From Armillaria gallica (lineage: Eukaryota > Basidiomycota > Agaricomycetes > Agaricales > Physalacriaceae), in NCBI GenBank assembly GCA_037576215.1, contig JBANDB010000003.1, positions 2,914,001 to 2,978,000 of the forward strand: DNA of 64,000 nt, read 5' to 3'. Numbering within the stretch: the first letter of the stretch is position 1; each line of letters begins with the position of its first letter. This document shows positions 1 to 11,221 of this stretch, in pieces. The notes beneath the pieces were generated by a model. It had not been told where the DNA came from and ran no database searches. It saw nothing but the letters and a program-made list of their open reading frames with translations. A program made the translations under genes and the position numbers.

Positions 1-76
1 GTCTCCCACATGGCTGTTTAGTATATTATCTACGGATCCTTTCCCTTCAGGACCGATAGAGCAATCCCGACACATC

Positions 77-1542
77 ATGCAGCCAGTCCCCGCAGGTTAT
101 CCCATAGCAGAAATGTAAGTGATAATCGTGGAATAAAGAAGCGGTATTTCCTGAGCCATCTCATTTCAGGACTGGACCCTACGTTTGTCAAATCGCACAC
201 TTCGTCTATTCAGTCCGTAACACAAGAATTTAGATTGTAGGCGCTCTCTTGAACTGGGGACTCTTCGGGACCCTTTCTGTGCAGCTCTGTGCGTAGCTTC
301 GCGTCATTCTCCAGCAAATTGTTTCTAATGGATTCTCGTTAGATCTATACTATCTGGCATTTCCGAACGACAGACGATTCACAAAATATCTTGTCTATGG
401 AATCTACGTCATTGAACTTTTGCAGACGGTGCTCGTTGCCCACGACACATTTGCGATGTTTGGATACGGCTTCGGCGACATCGACGCCCTGACTAGAATC
501 AATTTTAGATGGCTCATTGTCCCAATCATGAGTGCTGTTGGTGCGTGGAGCGTTCGCAACTTGTTCCATATCACTTATCACGAACTCAGCTGCTTGTGTC
601 GGGCAGTTCTTCTATGCATACCGAATCTTTGTATTGTCAAAATCACGAAAGATTGCGATATTCATCATTTGTGTTCGTCGCTGTGCTCCTTCTCAATAGC
701 AGTTCAGCTTATTTATTTGCTTTACAGGTATCACTGACCAGCTCTGTGGCAGCTATGATAAAAGGCGCTTACTCTTTCCAAGCAGGCAATACCACCAAAC
801 TCAACAACCGGAAGACGCACATCGTTGCCGGGGTCTGTAACAGATAGGACGTCCCAAGTTCATCAGCTGAATCATGTCCAGATTTGGTGCGGAGCCGCCG
901 CTCTATGTGATATCCTCATTGCTATCTACATGACCTACTACGCAAGTTCTTTCTCCTCTTCAGTTATCTTCATTGATGTTGATACTATTTCGTAGCTTAT
1001 GCGCAGCACCACTAATTTCCGTCGCACCCGAATACTGGTCACCAAGATAATTCGTCTCACTATTGAAACTGGATCTGCGACAGGTTTTTAATCTGTACCA
1101 TCCGCCGTTGTCAGAATTTTAATACTGCTTACTCTTAGCTGTTATCTCTCTGCTCAGCTATATCCTTTATATTGCATTCCCTCATCAGACTTTCTACATA
1201 GCACCCGCCCTACTGGTGCCCAAGCTATACGCTAACGCCGTATACATGGTCTTGAATTCCCGATTCCAAATTATCGGCGGACGGGATACCTATCAGTGTT
1301 CAACCGATATGAGCATCACGACTACGATGATAAGAGATCTCACCTCTCAATCAACAGTAGTCACATATCCTGCGGACGGGATGCAAGGACGGGCGCCAGT
1401 GGTCGCAATATCTAATGAGGTATTCATAGATAATTCTGAAAAAGGCCAAATGAACGTCAGTCAAGATTCTTTACGTGCTTTATTAGAGCTGATTTCCCCT
1501 AAGGATAAACCACAGGATTGCTGTATGAGCCACCTCGTGTAG
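77..1542 (+). CDS. DUF6534-type seven-helix membrane protein, copy A
   Basis: First of ten paralogues. The start (MQPVPAGYPIAE) is followed by a gtaagt intron, a 13-nt microexon, then exons for LLNWGLFGTLSVQL, LYYLAFPNDRRFTKYLVYG, VGQFFYAYRIFVLSKS, SLTSSVAAM, IWCGAAALCDILIA, MRSTTNFRRTR and the last exon with YANAVYMVLNSRFQIIGGRD. Joining these gives about seven hydrophobic helices and a polar tail. The final LNSR block is the region that defines the agaricomycete DUF6534 family, whose function is unknown. I found no internal stop after splicing. The intron before LMRSTT begins with GC (gcaagt) rather than GT, and intron 8 has an unusual gttttt donor. The upstream spacer is mostly outside the window. 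Family assignment is by remembered motif, not by search. Confidence 0.8.
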
Positions 1543-2360
1543 TAACTGGCAGCTCGTCCCAGTATAATACAGTAGCGAGCCAGACATACTGATGCTATAT
1601 ACCACGTTCAAGAATTGTCGTCATCAAACGTGCTAGACTTCTGGTACGTACGAGCTTAGATCAAGCGCCCGCTTGAACAGAGAAGACTAAGAAGAGAGAT
1701 AAAGCTTATAGGGCAAGCAGGAAGCCGTTGAACCGATGACAATATCGCATAGAATATAGGATAGATAATATTGATATCAATTCAGTGCCCAAAAGTCGAA
1801 GGTAGGGGACTCGACGGGTGATGAGTACACGGACTGATCGAAAAATGATACGAAGTCCAATGTCACACGAAATGTGACCCTCTAACACATTCCCGTCACG
1901 GTTTTGAAAAGCCGTTTTGCCCAGGCGCTTTCGCCCCAAGTGGTAGCGCAGCTATGTAGGCGAAACGGTGGCTGGTAAATGAGCCACACTATTGAAACCA
2001 TGTTTCTCGCCAATGACCCTGCTAAAATTAGTCTTTCTTTCTCACTCAATGTGTCATCTTCTAAAACTGTGGCTTTCAAGTTGCGTCGAAACTACTATAT
2101 GAAGAATTGGTGTTAGTATTTCTTTTCCACACCTTCCATGACCGTGCTTGTGCATTTTAACGCTGAGCACCTTGCTCTCTAGCCCGGTTTTCAGCAAGTT
2201 TTGTCTCCGGGATCTTTCTCAGCGGACAACGAGTATCGAGCCGGGAAAGGCTTGTGGGAAGACATGACCCAGAAATGGATCGCAAAGAGAGTGTAGTATA
2301 CATCAACAGCACATTTGTGGGACTCCTTCGCACAAACGGAACCGCCGGATGCTATGAAAG

Positions 2361-2378
2361 ATCAGAACTAGTTCTGAT
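2361..2378. repeat. Perfect 18-bp palindrome in array spacer
   Basis: ATCAGAACTAGTTCTGAT equals its own reverse complement and lies in the conserved context GCTATGAAAG...GACGGGAGAACC. Sister spacers keep the ATCAG/CTGAT arms while the centre changes, often in compensating pairs. Role unknown. Confidence 0.85.
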
Positions 2379-2630
2379 GACGGGAGAACCTGTATCGAAA
2401 GCAGGTTCTGATGTTGGATGAAAAGGTCAAACGCTGCCACAAATAGCTTAGTGAGTCATGAATCTAGTACGACCTTCCTTCTTCTCATAGTTTGTTCCCA
2501 GAGAAATTTCAATGCCAACTTGGTAAATATATTGAACAGCTGGACTGCCTTGGCTCCTCGGTTTCAATGATGTGATACTGACCTGTTCTAGCGCCGTCTT
2601 TCAACTCTCTCACATTGGATTTTAGTATAT

Positions 2631-2640
2631 ATCTACAGAC
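2631..2640 (+). promoter_or_regulatory. TATA-like element before DUF6534 copy B
   Basis: The stretch TTTAGTATAT ends 40 nt before the ATG. A close variant (TTTAGTATAT or CAGTATATAT) precedes nearly every copy at 45-65 nt, followed by a conserved run resembling CTTTCCCTTCAGGA. The conservation suggests each duplication carried its own core promoter. Confidence 0.5.
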
Positions 2641-2680
2641 TCTTTCGCTTCAGTATCGGTAAAGCAACCCCGGACACATC

Positions 2681-4116
2681 ATGCAGCCCGTCCCCGCAGG
2701 TTATCCCATAGCAGAACTGTAAGTTATTTTCGTGGAACCAAGCAGTGGTATTTCCTGATTCATCTTACTTCAGGTCCGGACCCTACGTTTGTCAAATTGC
2801 GCTCTTAGTATATTCAGTCCCTAACACAGGAATCTAGATCGTAGGCTGTCTCTTGAACTGGGGACTCTTCGGGACCCTTTCTGTGCAGCTCTGTATGCTG
2901 CTCCGATTTAGTTTCAAGCAGATTGTTTCTAATGCATTCTCGTTAGATCTATATTATCTAGCGTTTCCGAATGACAGTCGATTATTAAAATATCTCGTCT
3001 ATGGCATCTATGTCATTGAATCTATACAGACGATACTTGTTGCCCACGACACGTTTGCAATGTTTGGGTACGGCTTCGGTGACATGGATGCCCTGACCAG
3101 GTTGAATTACAATTGGATCACTGTCCCCATCACGAGCGCTGTTGGTGCGTGGAGCATTTGCTACCTATTATTTTTAGTTACGTATCGTGTGTTCAGCTGC
3201 TGGTGTCGCGCAGGTCTTCTATGCATACCGAATTTTTGTAGTGTCAAGATCACGAATCATCCCGATATTCATCATTTGTATGAGTCGTTGCTGTACTCTT
3301 TCTTCGTAGCTCTGGTTCATCTGTTCACAGATATCTATGACCAGTTCTGTGGCCGCTATGATAGCAGGCATTTCCGCTTTCCAAGCAGGCATCATCACTA
3401 AATTCAACACCCGGAAGATTTCTATCACTATCGGGGTGTGTAACTGACTAGGCGTCCCGGTTTCATTACACTGAATCATATCCAGATCTGGTGCGGAGCC
3501 TCCGCCCTATGTGATATCGTCATCGCTATCTGCATGACCCACTACGTGAGCTCCTTCTCTCTTCCAGAAATCTTCATTGGCGTTGATACTATTTCGTAGC
3601 TTGCTATGCGCAGCACTACCAATTTCCGTCGCACCCGAATACTGGTCACAAAGATAATTCGTCTCACTATTGAAACGGGATCTGTGACAGGTATTTGCCC
3701 CGCACCATCCGTTGTTATCAGCATAATAACACCGCTTACTTCTAGCTGTTGTCGCTCTGCTCAACTTTGTCCTTTTTATTGCACTCCCCCATCAAAATTC
3801 CTACATGACTTTTGGCGTGCTCGTCCCTAAGCTGTATGCTAACACTGTTTACATGGTGCTGAATTCCCGATTCCAAATTATCGGTGGAAGGGATACATAT
3901 ATGTCTTCAACCGACATGAGCATCCAGACCATGATGATCAGTGATACTACTTCTCACTCAACAGAAGACAAACGGCCTGCGGACGGCAGGCAAGGACGGT
4001 TTCCAGCGGTCATAATAGCTAGCGAGGAATTCAACGATAATAGTTATGAAATGGATCAAATGAATGTAAGCCATGGTTTCGTGTGCTTTATTAGGGCTGA
4101 TTTTCCTCTAGAATAA
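2681..4116 (+). CDS. DUF6534-type seven-helix membrane protein, copy B
   Basis: Exons read as 2681-2718, 2774-2786, 2838-2892, 2947-3144, 3197-3279, 3331-3435, 3486-3545, 3600-3690 and 3746-4116. They join to 1014 nt, or 337 residues plus stop, and this is the best template for the family. Exon 2 is a 13-nt microexon between two ordinary introns. The protein alternates hydrophobic helices with short loops and ends in a Ser/Thr/Asp-rich tail after VYMVLNSRFQIIGGRDTY. One flaw: the intron-5 donor, gttcgt or gtgagc in sisters, is atgagt here, so splicing there may fail. Intron 7 uses GT, whereas most sisters have GC. The downstream flank matches that of the copy at 29813. Function unknown; membrane location inferred from hydrophobicity. 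Confidence 0.8.
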
Positions 4117-4744
4117 ACCACAGGATAGCTGTATGAGCCTCCCCACGTAACTGGCAGATCGCCCCAATATGATACACACCAATGCTATTTGTTACATTCA
4201 AGAGCTGGTATCCACTGGTATCATCAACCGCTCTAGTACGAACTTAGATCGAGCGCCTGAACATAAGAGAGAAGACAGCTTATGTAACGAGCAGGAGACC
4301 GCCGTCAAAGTATACTCAATTGGTCTGATAACAATATCGCAGCTGGTAGCCTGCTGACATTGGAAAACGAAAGAAGGGGTCGTCCGCTGGAAAAAAAATC
4401 CGTTGTTCATTATCAAGTGCGCGCACTATCTCGGAGTGACAGCTAGCCAACCGGCGGCGCATGATTGCTATGCACTAGAGAAGGTGCCTCCCTCAAGGAA
4501 TCCGCCGTGCGCCCCGAGGAATTGAGGGGCACGCTTGGAAATCTGAACACATCCATATGCTTGCAAAGTACCACGTCGATCTAACGGTTTTGATTTTGGG
4601 AGCACTGGCTGGGCGATCTGAGACAGGGTAGCTAAAACACCATTCGTATTCTCTATACCGTATCGCTGCATGTACACATACATACAAGGAGAAATTGCAG
4701 AAGAAGGTAACATTAACTTATATATATATAACTCTGCAAAAGTC
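4117..4744. other. Spacer shared with the flank at 31225-31780
   Basis: No gene recognised. The stretch from about 4370 (GGGGCACGCTTGGAAA, AAAGTACCACGTCGAT, TTTTGATTTTGGGAGC) recurs in the same order after 31380. The duplication that produced copies B and G therefore included at least 600 bp downstream. A short TA run lies near 4720. Confidence 0.65.
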
Positions 4745-5024
4745 TTCAAGTCGCCTACTCTGCATGGATCTCTTCCTGCGATGGACGCCAACATCTTTCA
4801 CCTACTACCGCATTGATCTCGACTCGAGAGATTTGCCGATTCGCCAGCGTTGGAAGTTTGCAAAGACTCGGACTACCCATGAAGTTATAGCTAACCTTGA
4901 CGAGGTGCCGACGCGAGATGATGATGGAGATATTACAATTAATATTCTAGGAGATACTACTGCGAGCTCGTTTCCTTCCCGATCCCAAAACTCTAAAGTC
5001 ATCTCGCCCTCTAGTCAACTTTGA
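4745..5024 (+). pseudogene. Non-LTR retrotransposon tail fragment
   Basis: The reading frame contains IDLDSRDLPIRQR and HEVIANLDEVP. The same peptide is encoded on the minus strand near 16510-16680, next to a Cys-Cys-rich element resembling the C-terminal zinc finger of agaricomycete LINE reverse transcriptases. It begins abruptly within spacer, has no RT, and ends shortly before the 3' end of copy C. I read it as a dead fragment of a dispersed non-LTR family. Confidence 0.45.
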
Positions 5025-5054
5025 TGTCGACGTAGGAGATGACAAGTTTCGGCA

Positions 5055-6531
5055 CTATCGGCTGAAAGCATGCAGTCGATCAGTTACGCAGGGAGGTCCA
5101 TACAACCATCCTATGGTTTGTCCTTGGGGGAAAATCAGCTCTGAGAAATCACATGAAGCGCTACCACTTACATTAATTTGACCCATTTCATAATTATCGT
5201 GGAATGCCTCATTAGATATTGTGACTACTGGCGCCCGTCCTTGCATTCCGTCCCCAGATTGAGAGGTGACATCTCCTATAATCGTGGTCGTGATGCTCAT
5301 ATCGGTCGAAGACATATAGGTATCGCGTCCGCCGATAATTCGAATTCGGGAATTCAGTACCATGTAAATGGTGTTAGTATATAGTTTGGGCATGAGCATG
5401 GCGGGTGTCATGTAGAAAGCCTGATGTGGGAATACAAAAAAGAGGATAATATTGAGCAGAGCGACAACAGCTAAAGTAACTGGCGTTAATCTTCTGACAA
5501 CCGCGGATGGGACGGATTAAATACCTGTTATAGATCCCGTTTCAATAGTGAGACGAATTAGCTTTGTGATCAGTGTTCTGGTGCGGCGGAAACAGGTATT
5601 ATTGCCACGCATAAGCTACGAAAATGGGATCAGCATCAATGAAGACAACTGAAATAGAGAAAGAGCTCGCGTAACAGGTCATGCAGATAGCAATGAGGAT
5701 ATCACACAGGGCGGACGCTCCGCACCAAATCTGGAAACGGTTCAGCATCATGGACTTGGGACCCGTAGTCAGTTACACACCCCAGCAGCGATGGACGTCT
5801 TCCGGTTGTTGAGTTTAAGGACATTGTCTGCTTGGAAAGCGTAAATGCCTGTAATCACAGCTGCCACAGAGCTGGTCAAGGATATCTGTAAATAGATGAA
5901 CTGTGCTGCTACGGAGAATGAGGACAGCAACGAACACAAATGACGAATACCGGGATGATTCGTGACTTTGACAATATGAAAATTCGGTACGCATAGAAGA
6001 CCTGCCCGACACCGGCGGCTATACTCATGATAAGTAACAGAGAATGGGTAGCAAACGCTCCGCGCACCAACAGCACTCATGATGGGGACAGTGAGCCAAT
6101 CATAATTAATTCTTGTTAGGACTTCAATGTCACCGAAGCCATACCCGAATGCTTGAAACGTGTCGTGGGCAACGACCATCGTCTGCACAAATTCGACGAC
6201 ATAGATGCCATAAACGAGATATTTTATGAATCGTCTGTCATTCGGAAATGCTAGATAGTATAGATCTAACGAGAATGTATTAGAAACAATCTGTCGGAGA
6301 ATGACTCGTAGTGACGCACATAGCTGAACAGAAAGGGTCCCGAAGAGTCCCCAGTTCAAGAGACAGGATACGATCTAAATTTTTGCGTTAAGGACTGGAT
6401 AGACTAAGAGTGGAATTTGACAAACGATAGGTCCGGACCTGAAATGAGATGACTCAGGAAATATCACAGCTCGATTCCAGGATTATAACTTACACTTCTG
6501 CTATGGGGTAACCTGCGGGGATGGGTTGCAT
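5055..6531 (-). CDS. DUF6534-type seven-helix membrane protein, copy C (inverted)
   Basis: The minus-strand start reads MQPIPAGYPIAEV. The same nine-exon layout follows, with open exons for LLNWGLFGTLSVQL, LYYLAFPNDRRFIKYLVYG, the VGQVFYAYR block, an IWCGASALCDILIA exon and a last exon beginning AVVALLN. Introns 3 and 4 contain no stop in frame, so a 196-residue frame runs across them. The loop after LMR reads GNNTCFRRTR instead of STTNFRRTR. The tail ends WLYGPPCVTDRLHAFSR, unlike its sisters, because the frame passes into neighbouring sequence. I found no clear disabling change. Intron 7 starts with GC (gcgagc). Confidence 0.75.
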
Positions 6532-7229
6532 GATGGGTCTGAGGCTGCTTTACTGGTCGTTCAGGGCAAGAATCTGTGGATATATATACTAAATAGTAAA
6601 CAGCCATCCAGGGGACTTGAAAGAAGGCACCCTACCTAAGAATCTAAGACGGGTCAGTATCACATCACTTCAACCGAGCTGAGTCCGCCGAACTGCTCCA
6701 ATCTCAACATGATCATCAGTAGTCAGCGTATTAATCCATCATATTAATTATGGTGATTCTGTTCCGCCAGCTCAGAGAAATTTCTGGACCAATAGCAGAA
6801 GAGATACTGGTGGTCCTTCGATACCAAGTTGATACCAATACCACTCTGGGAATAACTCATGAGAATAAAGAAACTTATCGGGGTCATACTGTATTTATGA
6901 CTCACCAACCTATTTGTAGCGGTATCTACCTCCAACATGTGCATCAAAATCAGAATCTTATGCCACAGGTTCTTCCGCCTATATCACCTGGTCAATCTGT
7001 TGGTGTGAAGAAGTCACACAAAGGCGCCATTGAGTTGTACTATCCTCTCTTTGCGAACCATTTTTGGGTGATATCTCCCAACGAGCCTCTCCATCGATAC
7101 TCGTAATCCATTGAGAATGAACCAAGAGACGTAGAACCGGGTCAGGGGACGCTCAGCGCCAATGCATCACTATCAAAATCATCGAGGGTTCAGCGTGGGG
7201 ATACGCAAGTACTCACCGTGGAGTGTCGG
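6532..7229. other. Inverted array spacer upstream of copy C
   Basis: No gene recognised. Parts are the reverse complement of other spacers; for example, CACACAAAGGCGCCATTGAG near 7015 corresponds to the block near 2290-2340. The palindrome found in most sister spacers is no longer recognisable here (near 6980). A 118-residue frame at 6750-7106 looks accidental. Confidence 0.5.
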
Positions 7230-7639
7230 TCACACACCTGTTCCGAAACCAGACTGCGCCTCTTCCATGACCTCTACATTAGATTCCATCTCCAGCTCAA
7301 ACTCTGATCCGAGTGCGGAACCATAGGAGCACCCCATCGCTGTCGAGTGAACAAAGTGGGAAACCCGGTTCTTTGAGAACGTGCCCCCTTCACCTCGGAA
7401 TCTCTTTGCTAGCTTCCCGTGATAGTAACCGATCGAAGAAACGCAGATACCTCCGCAGTGGAGAGTAGGGCATGGATGGTCGTTACTGTACCACTGGTGC
7501 ATGCCAATGGCATCTTTGGATGGTCCGATTGCCTAGATCCCCTTCTTCTCGTGATCCATGATATTGGTTTCCATGTTCACAGATGGAGGATTGAAATATG
7601 TAGATGGCGTTCAAGGCGCGCTGGAAGCGCCGCGGAAGA
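7230..7639 (-). mobile_element. Non-LTR element fragment (shared with 17120-17290 and 24170-24440)
   Basis: This stretch resembles sequence near 17120-17290 and 24170-24330. Shared landmarks are a GTCGTTGCTGTAC-like run, CATCTTTGG and CAGATGGAGG. In the other two places it adjoins the LINE tail fragment on the minus strand, so it probably belongs to the same family. No intact frame is present. It abuts a second non-LTR element in the opposite direction. Confidence 0.35.
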
Positions 7640-9245
7640 CCCAAACCACGAATGGTCAGACAGATGCCAGTGCTATGTTTGCGATGCTTTTCGGCAGAAC
7701 ATAGGCTGTGATACACCCCAAAAGTGCATGATACGAGCAAAAGAACTCCTAGACACGCTCCCCCCAAAATGGGACCCGAGACAACTGCAACCGGAAGATT
7801 TTGAAGGTACAGAGTCAAGGAGTAACACAATCGACGATGATGAGAGCGGCAAGTTTGATAAAACATTGACAACATCAGGCGAGCTGGCGAGTGTGTTCAG
7901 AATCTTCACGGAGGGCGACCTATGTAACAAAACTCTAGACAAAAGTAGCCACACTGCAGCGGAAATCACTGTCAATGCGGCAACGGATGGGTCATGCCAC
8001 AACAATGGCAGTGAGCTGGCGATCGCTGGAGCAGGCGTAACAATCAGCGGTCATGAAGACCTCGATACAGCCCTCAGAGTCCCGGCAAACCTGACACAGA
8101 CAAACCAGGTGGGAGAGCTCCTAGCAACGAGAACTTTGGCAAGGAAAGCCCCGAGAAACAAAAACGTACTAGATGAAACGGACTCAAAATATGTCATCAA
8201 CGTCTTATTGAAATCGAAGCAACGCCTAGAAAATGAAGGGTACATAGGAATCCCCAATGCACCGCTAATCCGTGACACGGTGGCAGCACTAAGAGAGAGA
8301 AACTCCGAAACATGGTTCCGATGGGTGAAAGGCCACAGTGGACATCAGGGAAATGAAAAAGCCGACAGACTGGCAAATGAAGGCGCAAACTGCCAGAGCG
8401 AGGGAAGTTTCGAACCACAAATAAACCCGTGCCTTGTGATCACCGGCGCCCGACTTCAAGAAGTAACCCAGAAACTGGCATACAAAGCGATCAGAATAAA
8501 GAAGATGCGAAAATTCAGGCCACGTCGACGAACCGTTGAACAGCTAGAATACACAAAAGCTGCAGCAGACGATGCTTTTGGCGACAGACCGACGGACATA
8601 AGATACTGGACCTCCCTGAAACATAAGGACATAGCAAGAAACATCAGATATACGCTCTGGATGATGGCACACGATGCGTACATGGTGGGATCAAACTGGC
8701 TCAGACCAAGCTATAAGCAAGAACTACAAGAACGAGCATATTGCAAGCACTGCCAAGGGACAATTGACTCGCTAAGCCACATCCTAACAGTGTGTGAGAG
8801 CCCAGGTCAGAAGGAGATATGGCTAAAAACAAAGACGCTACTAACGAGGAAGGGCATTGAATGGCGGACACCGACGCTAGGGCTTCTTCTCGCAAGCTGC
8901 ATGCCTGTCTTTAAATCAAGGAACGGCACGCGAGATCCTGGAAAAGAAAGATTATACCGGATAATAATGACGATATCGATCCAAGTGATATGGAGTATGA
9001 GGGTCAAACGCGTAGTAGACAACGAAAATGCCCCCTTCTCAGCGAACGCAGTCGAAAAGACGTGGCTAAAAGCGGTGAACGACAGACTGGAATTAGATTG
9101 CCTAATGACAAACAAAAATTTCGGGAAGAAAGCAATAAAAGCCGATGTCGTGATGAAAACATGGAAAGGAGTCCTAGAAAACGAAGATCAGCTCCCAAGC
9201 AATTGGGCAGGAGCTGCCGGGGTTTTAGTGGGTATAAGGCTATAA
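7419..9245 (+). CDS. RNase H domain protein, C-terminal part of a LINE polyprotein
   Basis: The 608-residue frame is only meaningful from about residue 75 on. A Cys-rich stretch (CYVCDAFRQNIGC, then PQKC) is followed by a type-I RNase H domain. That domain has ATDGSCHNNG (Asp near residue 190), NQVGELLA with Glu, ETDSKYV with Asp, WVKGHSGHQGNEKADRLAN with the His loop and last Asp. Further on, CKHCQGTIDSLSHILTVC fits the zinc-finger-like tail seen after RNase H in fungal LINEs. All four RNase H acidic positions are present and there is no stop, so it has decayed little. No reverse transcriptase lies upstream, hence it cannot move alone. The first ~70 residues come from an unrelated repeat. 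Confidence 0.7.
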   Translation: MIVTDRRNADTSAVESRAWMVVTVPLVHANGIFGWSDCLDPLLLVIHDIGFHVHRWRIEICRWRSRRAGSAAEDPNHEWSDRCQCYVCDAFRQNIGCDTPQKCMIRAKELLDTLPPKWDPRQLQPEDFEGTESRSNTIDDDESGKFDKTLTTSGELASVFRIFTEGDLCNKTLDKSSHTAAEITVNAATDGSCHNNGSELAIAGAGVTISGHEDLDTALRVPANLTQTNQVGELLATRTLARKAPRNKNVLDETDSKYVINVLLKSKQRLENEGYIGIPNAPLIRDTVAALRERNSETWFRWVKGHSGHQGNEKADRLANEGANCQSEGSFEPQINPCLVITGARLQEVTQKLAYKAIRIKKMRKFRPRRRTVEQLEYTKAAADDAFGDRPTDIRYWTSLKHKDIARNIRYTLWMMAHDAYMVGSNWLRPSYKQELQERAYCKHCQGTIDSLSHILTVCESPGQKEIWLKTKTLLTRKGIEWRTPTLGLLLASCMPVFKSRNGTRDPGKERLYRIIMTISIQVIWSMRVKRVVDNENAPFSANAVEKTWLKAVNDRLELDCLMTNKNFGKKAIKADVVMKTWKGVLENEDQLPSNWAGAAGVLVGIRL

Positions 9246-9471
9246 AAGGGTAGGTAAGTATGGGGATGAAGAAGAGCGTTTGGAGAAGATGATAGCCGTA
9301 TCGAGTCCCACACCCAGTGCGTAATGCATTTCCCCGGGGTGAACTATAGATATACAGCAAGAGTATCTTGCGCAAACAACGGCGCAGGACAGAGCCGACT
9401 ATGTCGGTCCCTGCCTCTGCGAGCTCCTCCTTCGGGAGGGGCACCGTTCCACCAAAAAAAAAAAAAAAAAA
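7640..9471 (+). mobile_element. 5'-truncated non-LTR (LINE-type) retrotransposon with poly(A) end
   Basis: The unit holds an RNase H frame, a short 3' region with two hairpins and an 18-nt A tract (9454-9471). Left of about 7640 the sequence belongs to a different dispersed repeat. The loss of the 5' part with retention of a poly(A) end is the normal product of incomplete target-primed reverse transcription. I could not identify a target-site duplication. Confidence 0.65.
9391..9471 (+). other. LINE 3' end: two hairpins and poly(A)
   Basis: A 5-bp stem CCGAC/GTCGG with loop TAT spans 9395-9107+; more exactly it is 9395-9407. It is followed by an 8-bp stem capped by TTCG (9423-9442, loop 9431-9434, one T-G pair). 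The A tract starts 12 nt later. A hairpin just before poly(A) is where some LINE reverse transcriptases recognise their RNA; that role is inferred here. Confidence 0.6.
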
Positions 9472-9799
9472 GTCGACAACGGCATACTTTCAGCAGCATT
9501 TTCACCTCCCGGATGTCCGGCCCGGGTTGCCGCTCCGAGGCACATTTTAGCCCTAAATCGTTGCATATTTTGGGCCCAAAAACTGGCTATTTTGCCTGAC
9601 AAACCTTTGCAGATGGGGTGGATGATCAAGCTGCGAATGGCGCTCTCTTCTCTACCGCGACATCGAACCCGACGGCAACTCATATCACACCATTATGAGC
9701 AACGACAACGCTGACCGAGTAACCTGATGACTGAGCATCGAAGTTCAGATGACGCCAATAAGTAGCGACATTCGACGATTTCTCCCATTCATCCTCGCT

Positions 9800-11070
9800 A
9801 TGTCAAAAGTCAGCATATTCTTTACTGGAGCAACAGGTGCGTCCCTGTGGTATTTCTTACGATAAGGAGACTGACGCAACCAAAGGTTACATTGGAGGCA
9901 CAATCCTGTCGCGTCTTATTGAGCATAAGGACTCCAAGAACTTCGACATTACGATTCTTTTGCGTCCTACCAGAACTCCCGCTAGATATGAGGCTTTGGG
10001 ATTGAAAACCGTCTCCGGAAGCGACGCTGATTTATCGTTATTGAGGGCACAGGCGGCAGCGGCCGACGTTGTCTTTGCTACGGTGTGTAGTACACTGACT
10101 CTCGCAACGTTGAAAAACTAACGAGCCCACAGGCAGACTGTGATGACCTTCCGGCAGCCCAGGCGATTCTTCAGGGCGCTAAGAACCGCTACGAGAAGAC
10201 AGGGAAGGCCCCCATCCTCATCCACACCGTAAGCTCAGCTTGTTGAGTACCCTCGCGATACTGAACTCTCGGATAGTCTGGCACTGGCGAACTTACCGAC
10301 AACGCTCGAGGGCTGCATAGCACTGATGTCGTCTACTCGGACCTCGATATTCCTCTTTTTGAGACCCTCCCTCCAAGTCAGCCTCACCGCAATGTCGACC
10401 TCGCCGTTATCGCTGCAGACAACGAAGGTCTGTCAGCGTGTTCATCGTGTCGCTGTCTTGTCTAAACATCACACAGGTTATGTGAAAACATACATCGTTC
10501 TCCCTCCGACTATCTATGGAGTACCCACCGGTATCCTACAAAAGCACGGCCTTCAACGTTCGCTCGTTAGTCAAGTTCGTGCCCTCGTTGAGGCGAGCAT
10601 TGCTAGGAAGCAAGGCGGTGTAGTGGGTGAGGGCAAGAATCATTGGCCAAATGTTGACGTGAACGAAAGTATGTCATTTTTTCTTTATCTCTCGTGTCTT
10701 ATTCATGGTCACACCTGCAGTGGTCGACCTGTACTTGATCATCTTCGATCTCGCTCTCTCGCCGTCTTCTGCACTTGCCGAATTCCAGCATGGTCGATCC
10801 GGCATTTACTTTACTGTCAACGACGAACACCAGTTGTACGATGTTTCCAAAGCTGTAGCCGTGGGTCTTGCTCGTCGAGGTATCGGATCTCCCGAGCCCA
10901 CACCTTTCAGCAAGTCCGAAGCGGAACCTTTACTTTATGCTCTGGGCACCAATTCACGAGTCGACTTTGAGAAAAGCAGAGGCAAGGCCCTGGGATGGAA
11001 ACCGACCAAAGGGACGAAGGATTTATTGGCCTTCGTCGAATATGAAATCGACCGTCAACTAAAAGATTAA
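9800..11070 (+). CDS. NAD(P)-binding Rossmann-fold (NmrA/epimerase-like) protein
   Basis: Six exons join cleanly: 9800-9836, 9886-10082, 10133-10228, 10277-10427, 10477-10668 and 10721-11070. All introns are GT-AG and 48-52 nt long. The first junction rebuilds TGATGYIGG, the dinucleotide-binding glycine motif, within the first 20 residues. Later landmarks are SGTGELTDNARG, a conserved VVYSDLD, and VLPPTIYGVPTG, where the YxxxK-type Tyr of extended SDRs would be expected although the Lys is not at the usual spacing. The C-terminus LGWKPTKGTKDLLAFVEYEI is typical of agaricomycete NAD-dependent epimerase/dehydratase relatives. About 340 residues, no stop, no shift. It is the most clearly intact non-repeat gene in the window. 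Substrate unknown. Confidence 0.85.
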
Positions 11071-11221
11071 TGAAATGTGTATTTGTACCGTCCAATATAT
11101 CCATCGTCTTGTACTCGCGCGCTTGTTTGATTGAGCGATTGAATTAAGCTGATGATCTGATCAAAATATTTTCAGGATAGGTATAAAATGCTCTATTACA
11201 TACGAAGAGAAAGCGGGTACA

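Larger units (their letters stand above)
1543..2680. other. Array spacer, repeated between DUF6534 copies
   Basis: No gene recognised. Blocks of this spacer recur before other copies (about 13800-14600, 29180-29800, 34680-35500, 39300-40430, and inverted near 20100-20990). They include a run ending in TTTCTTTCTCACTC, a block with CGCACAAACGGAACCGCC, and the block CATAGTTTGTTCCC. It carries an 18-bp palindrome and a TATA-like stretch just before the next gene. Confidence 0.7.

Noticed and set aside
2361..2385. Spacer palindrome followed by CTGATGA, which suggested a C/D-box snoRNA.
   Set aside because: The C box should be RTGATGA; the preceding base is C, and no consistent D box with flanking complementarity was found.
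3219..3479. Minus-strand and alternate-frame readings across the DUF6534 copies.
   Set aside because: They are mirror frames of conserved exons and are not conserved as proteins.
6750..7106. 118-residue plus-strand frame as a gene.
   Set aside because: It is the reverse complement of array spacer present elsewhere without such a frame.
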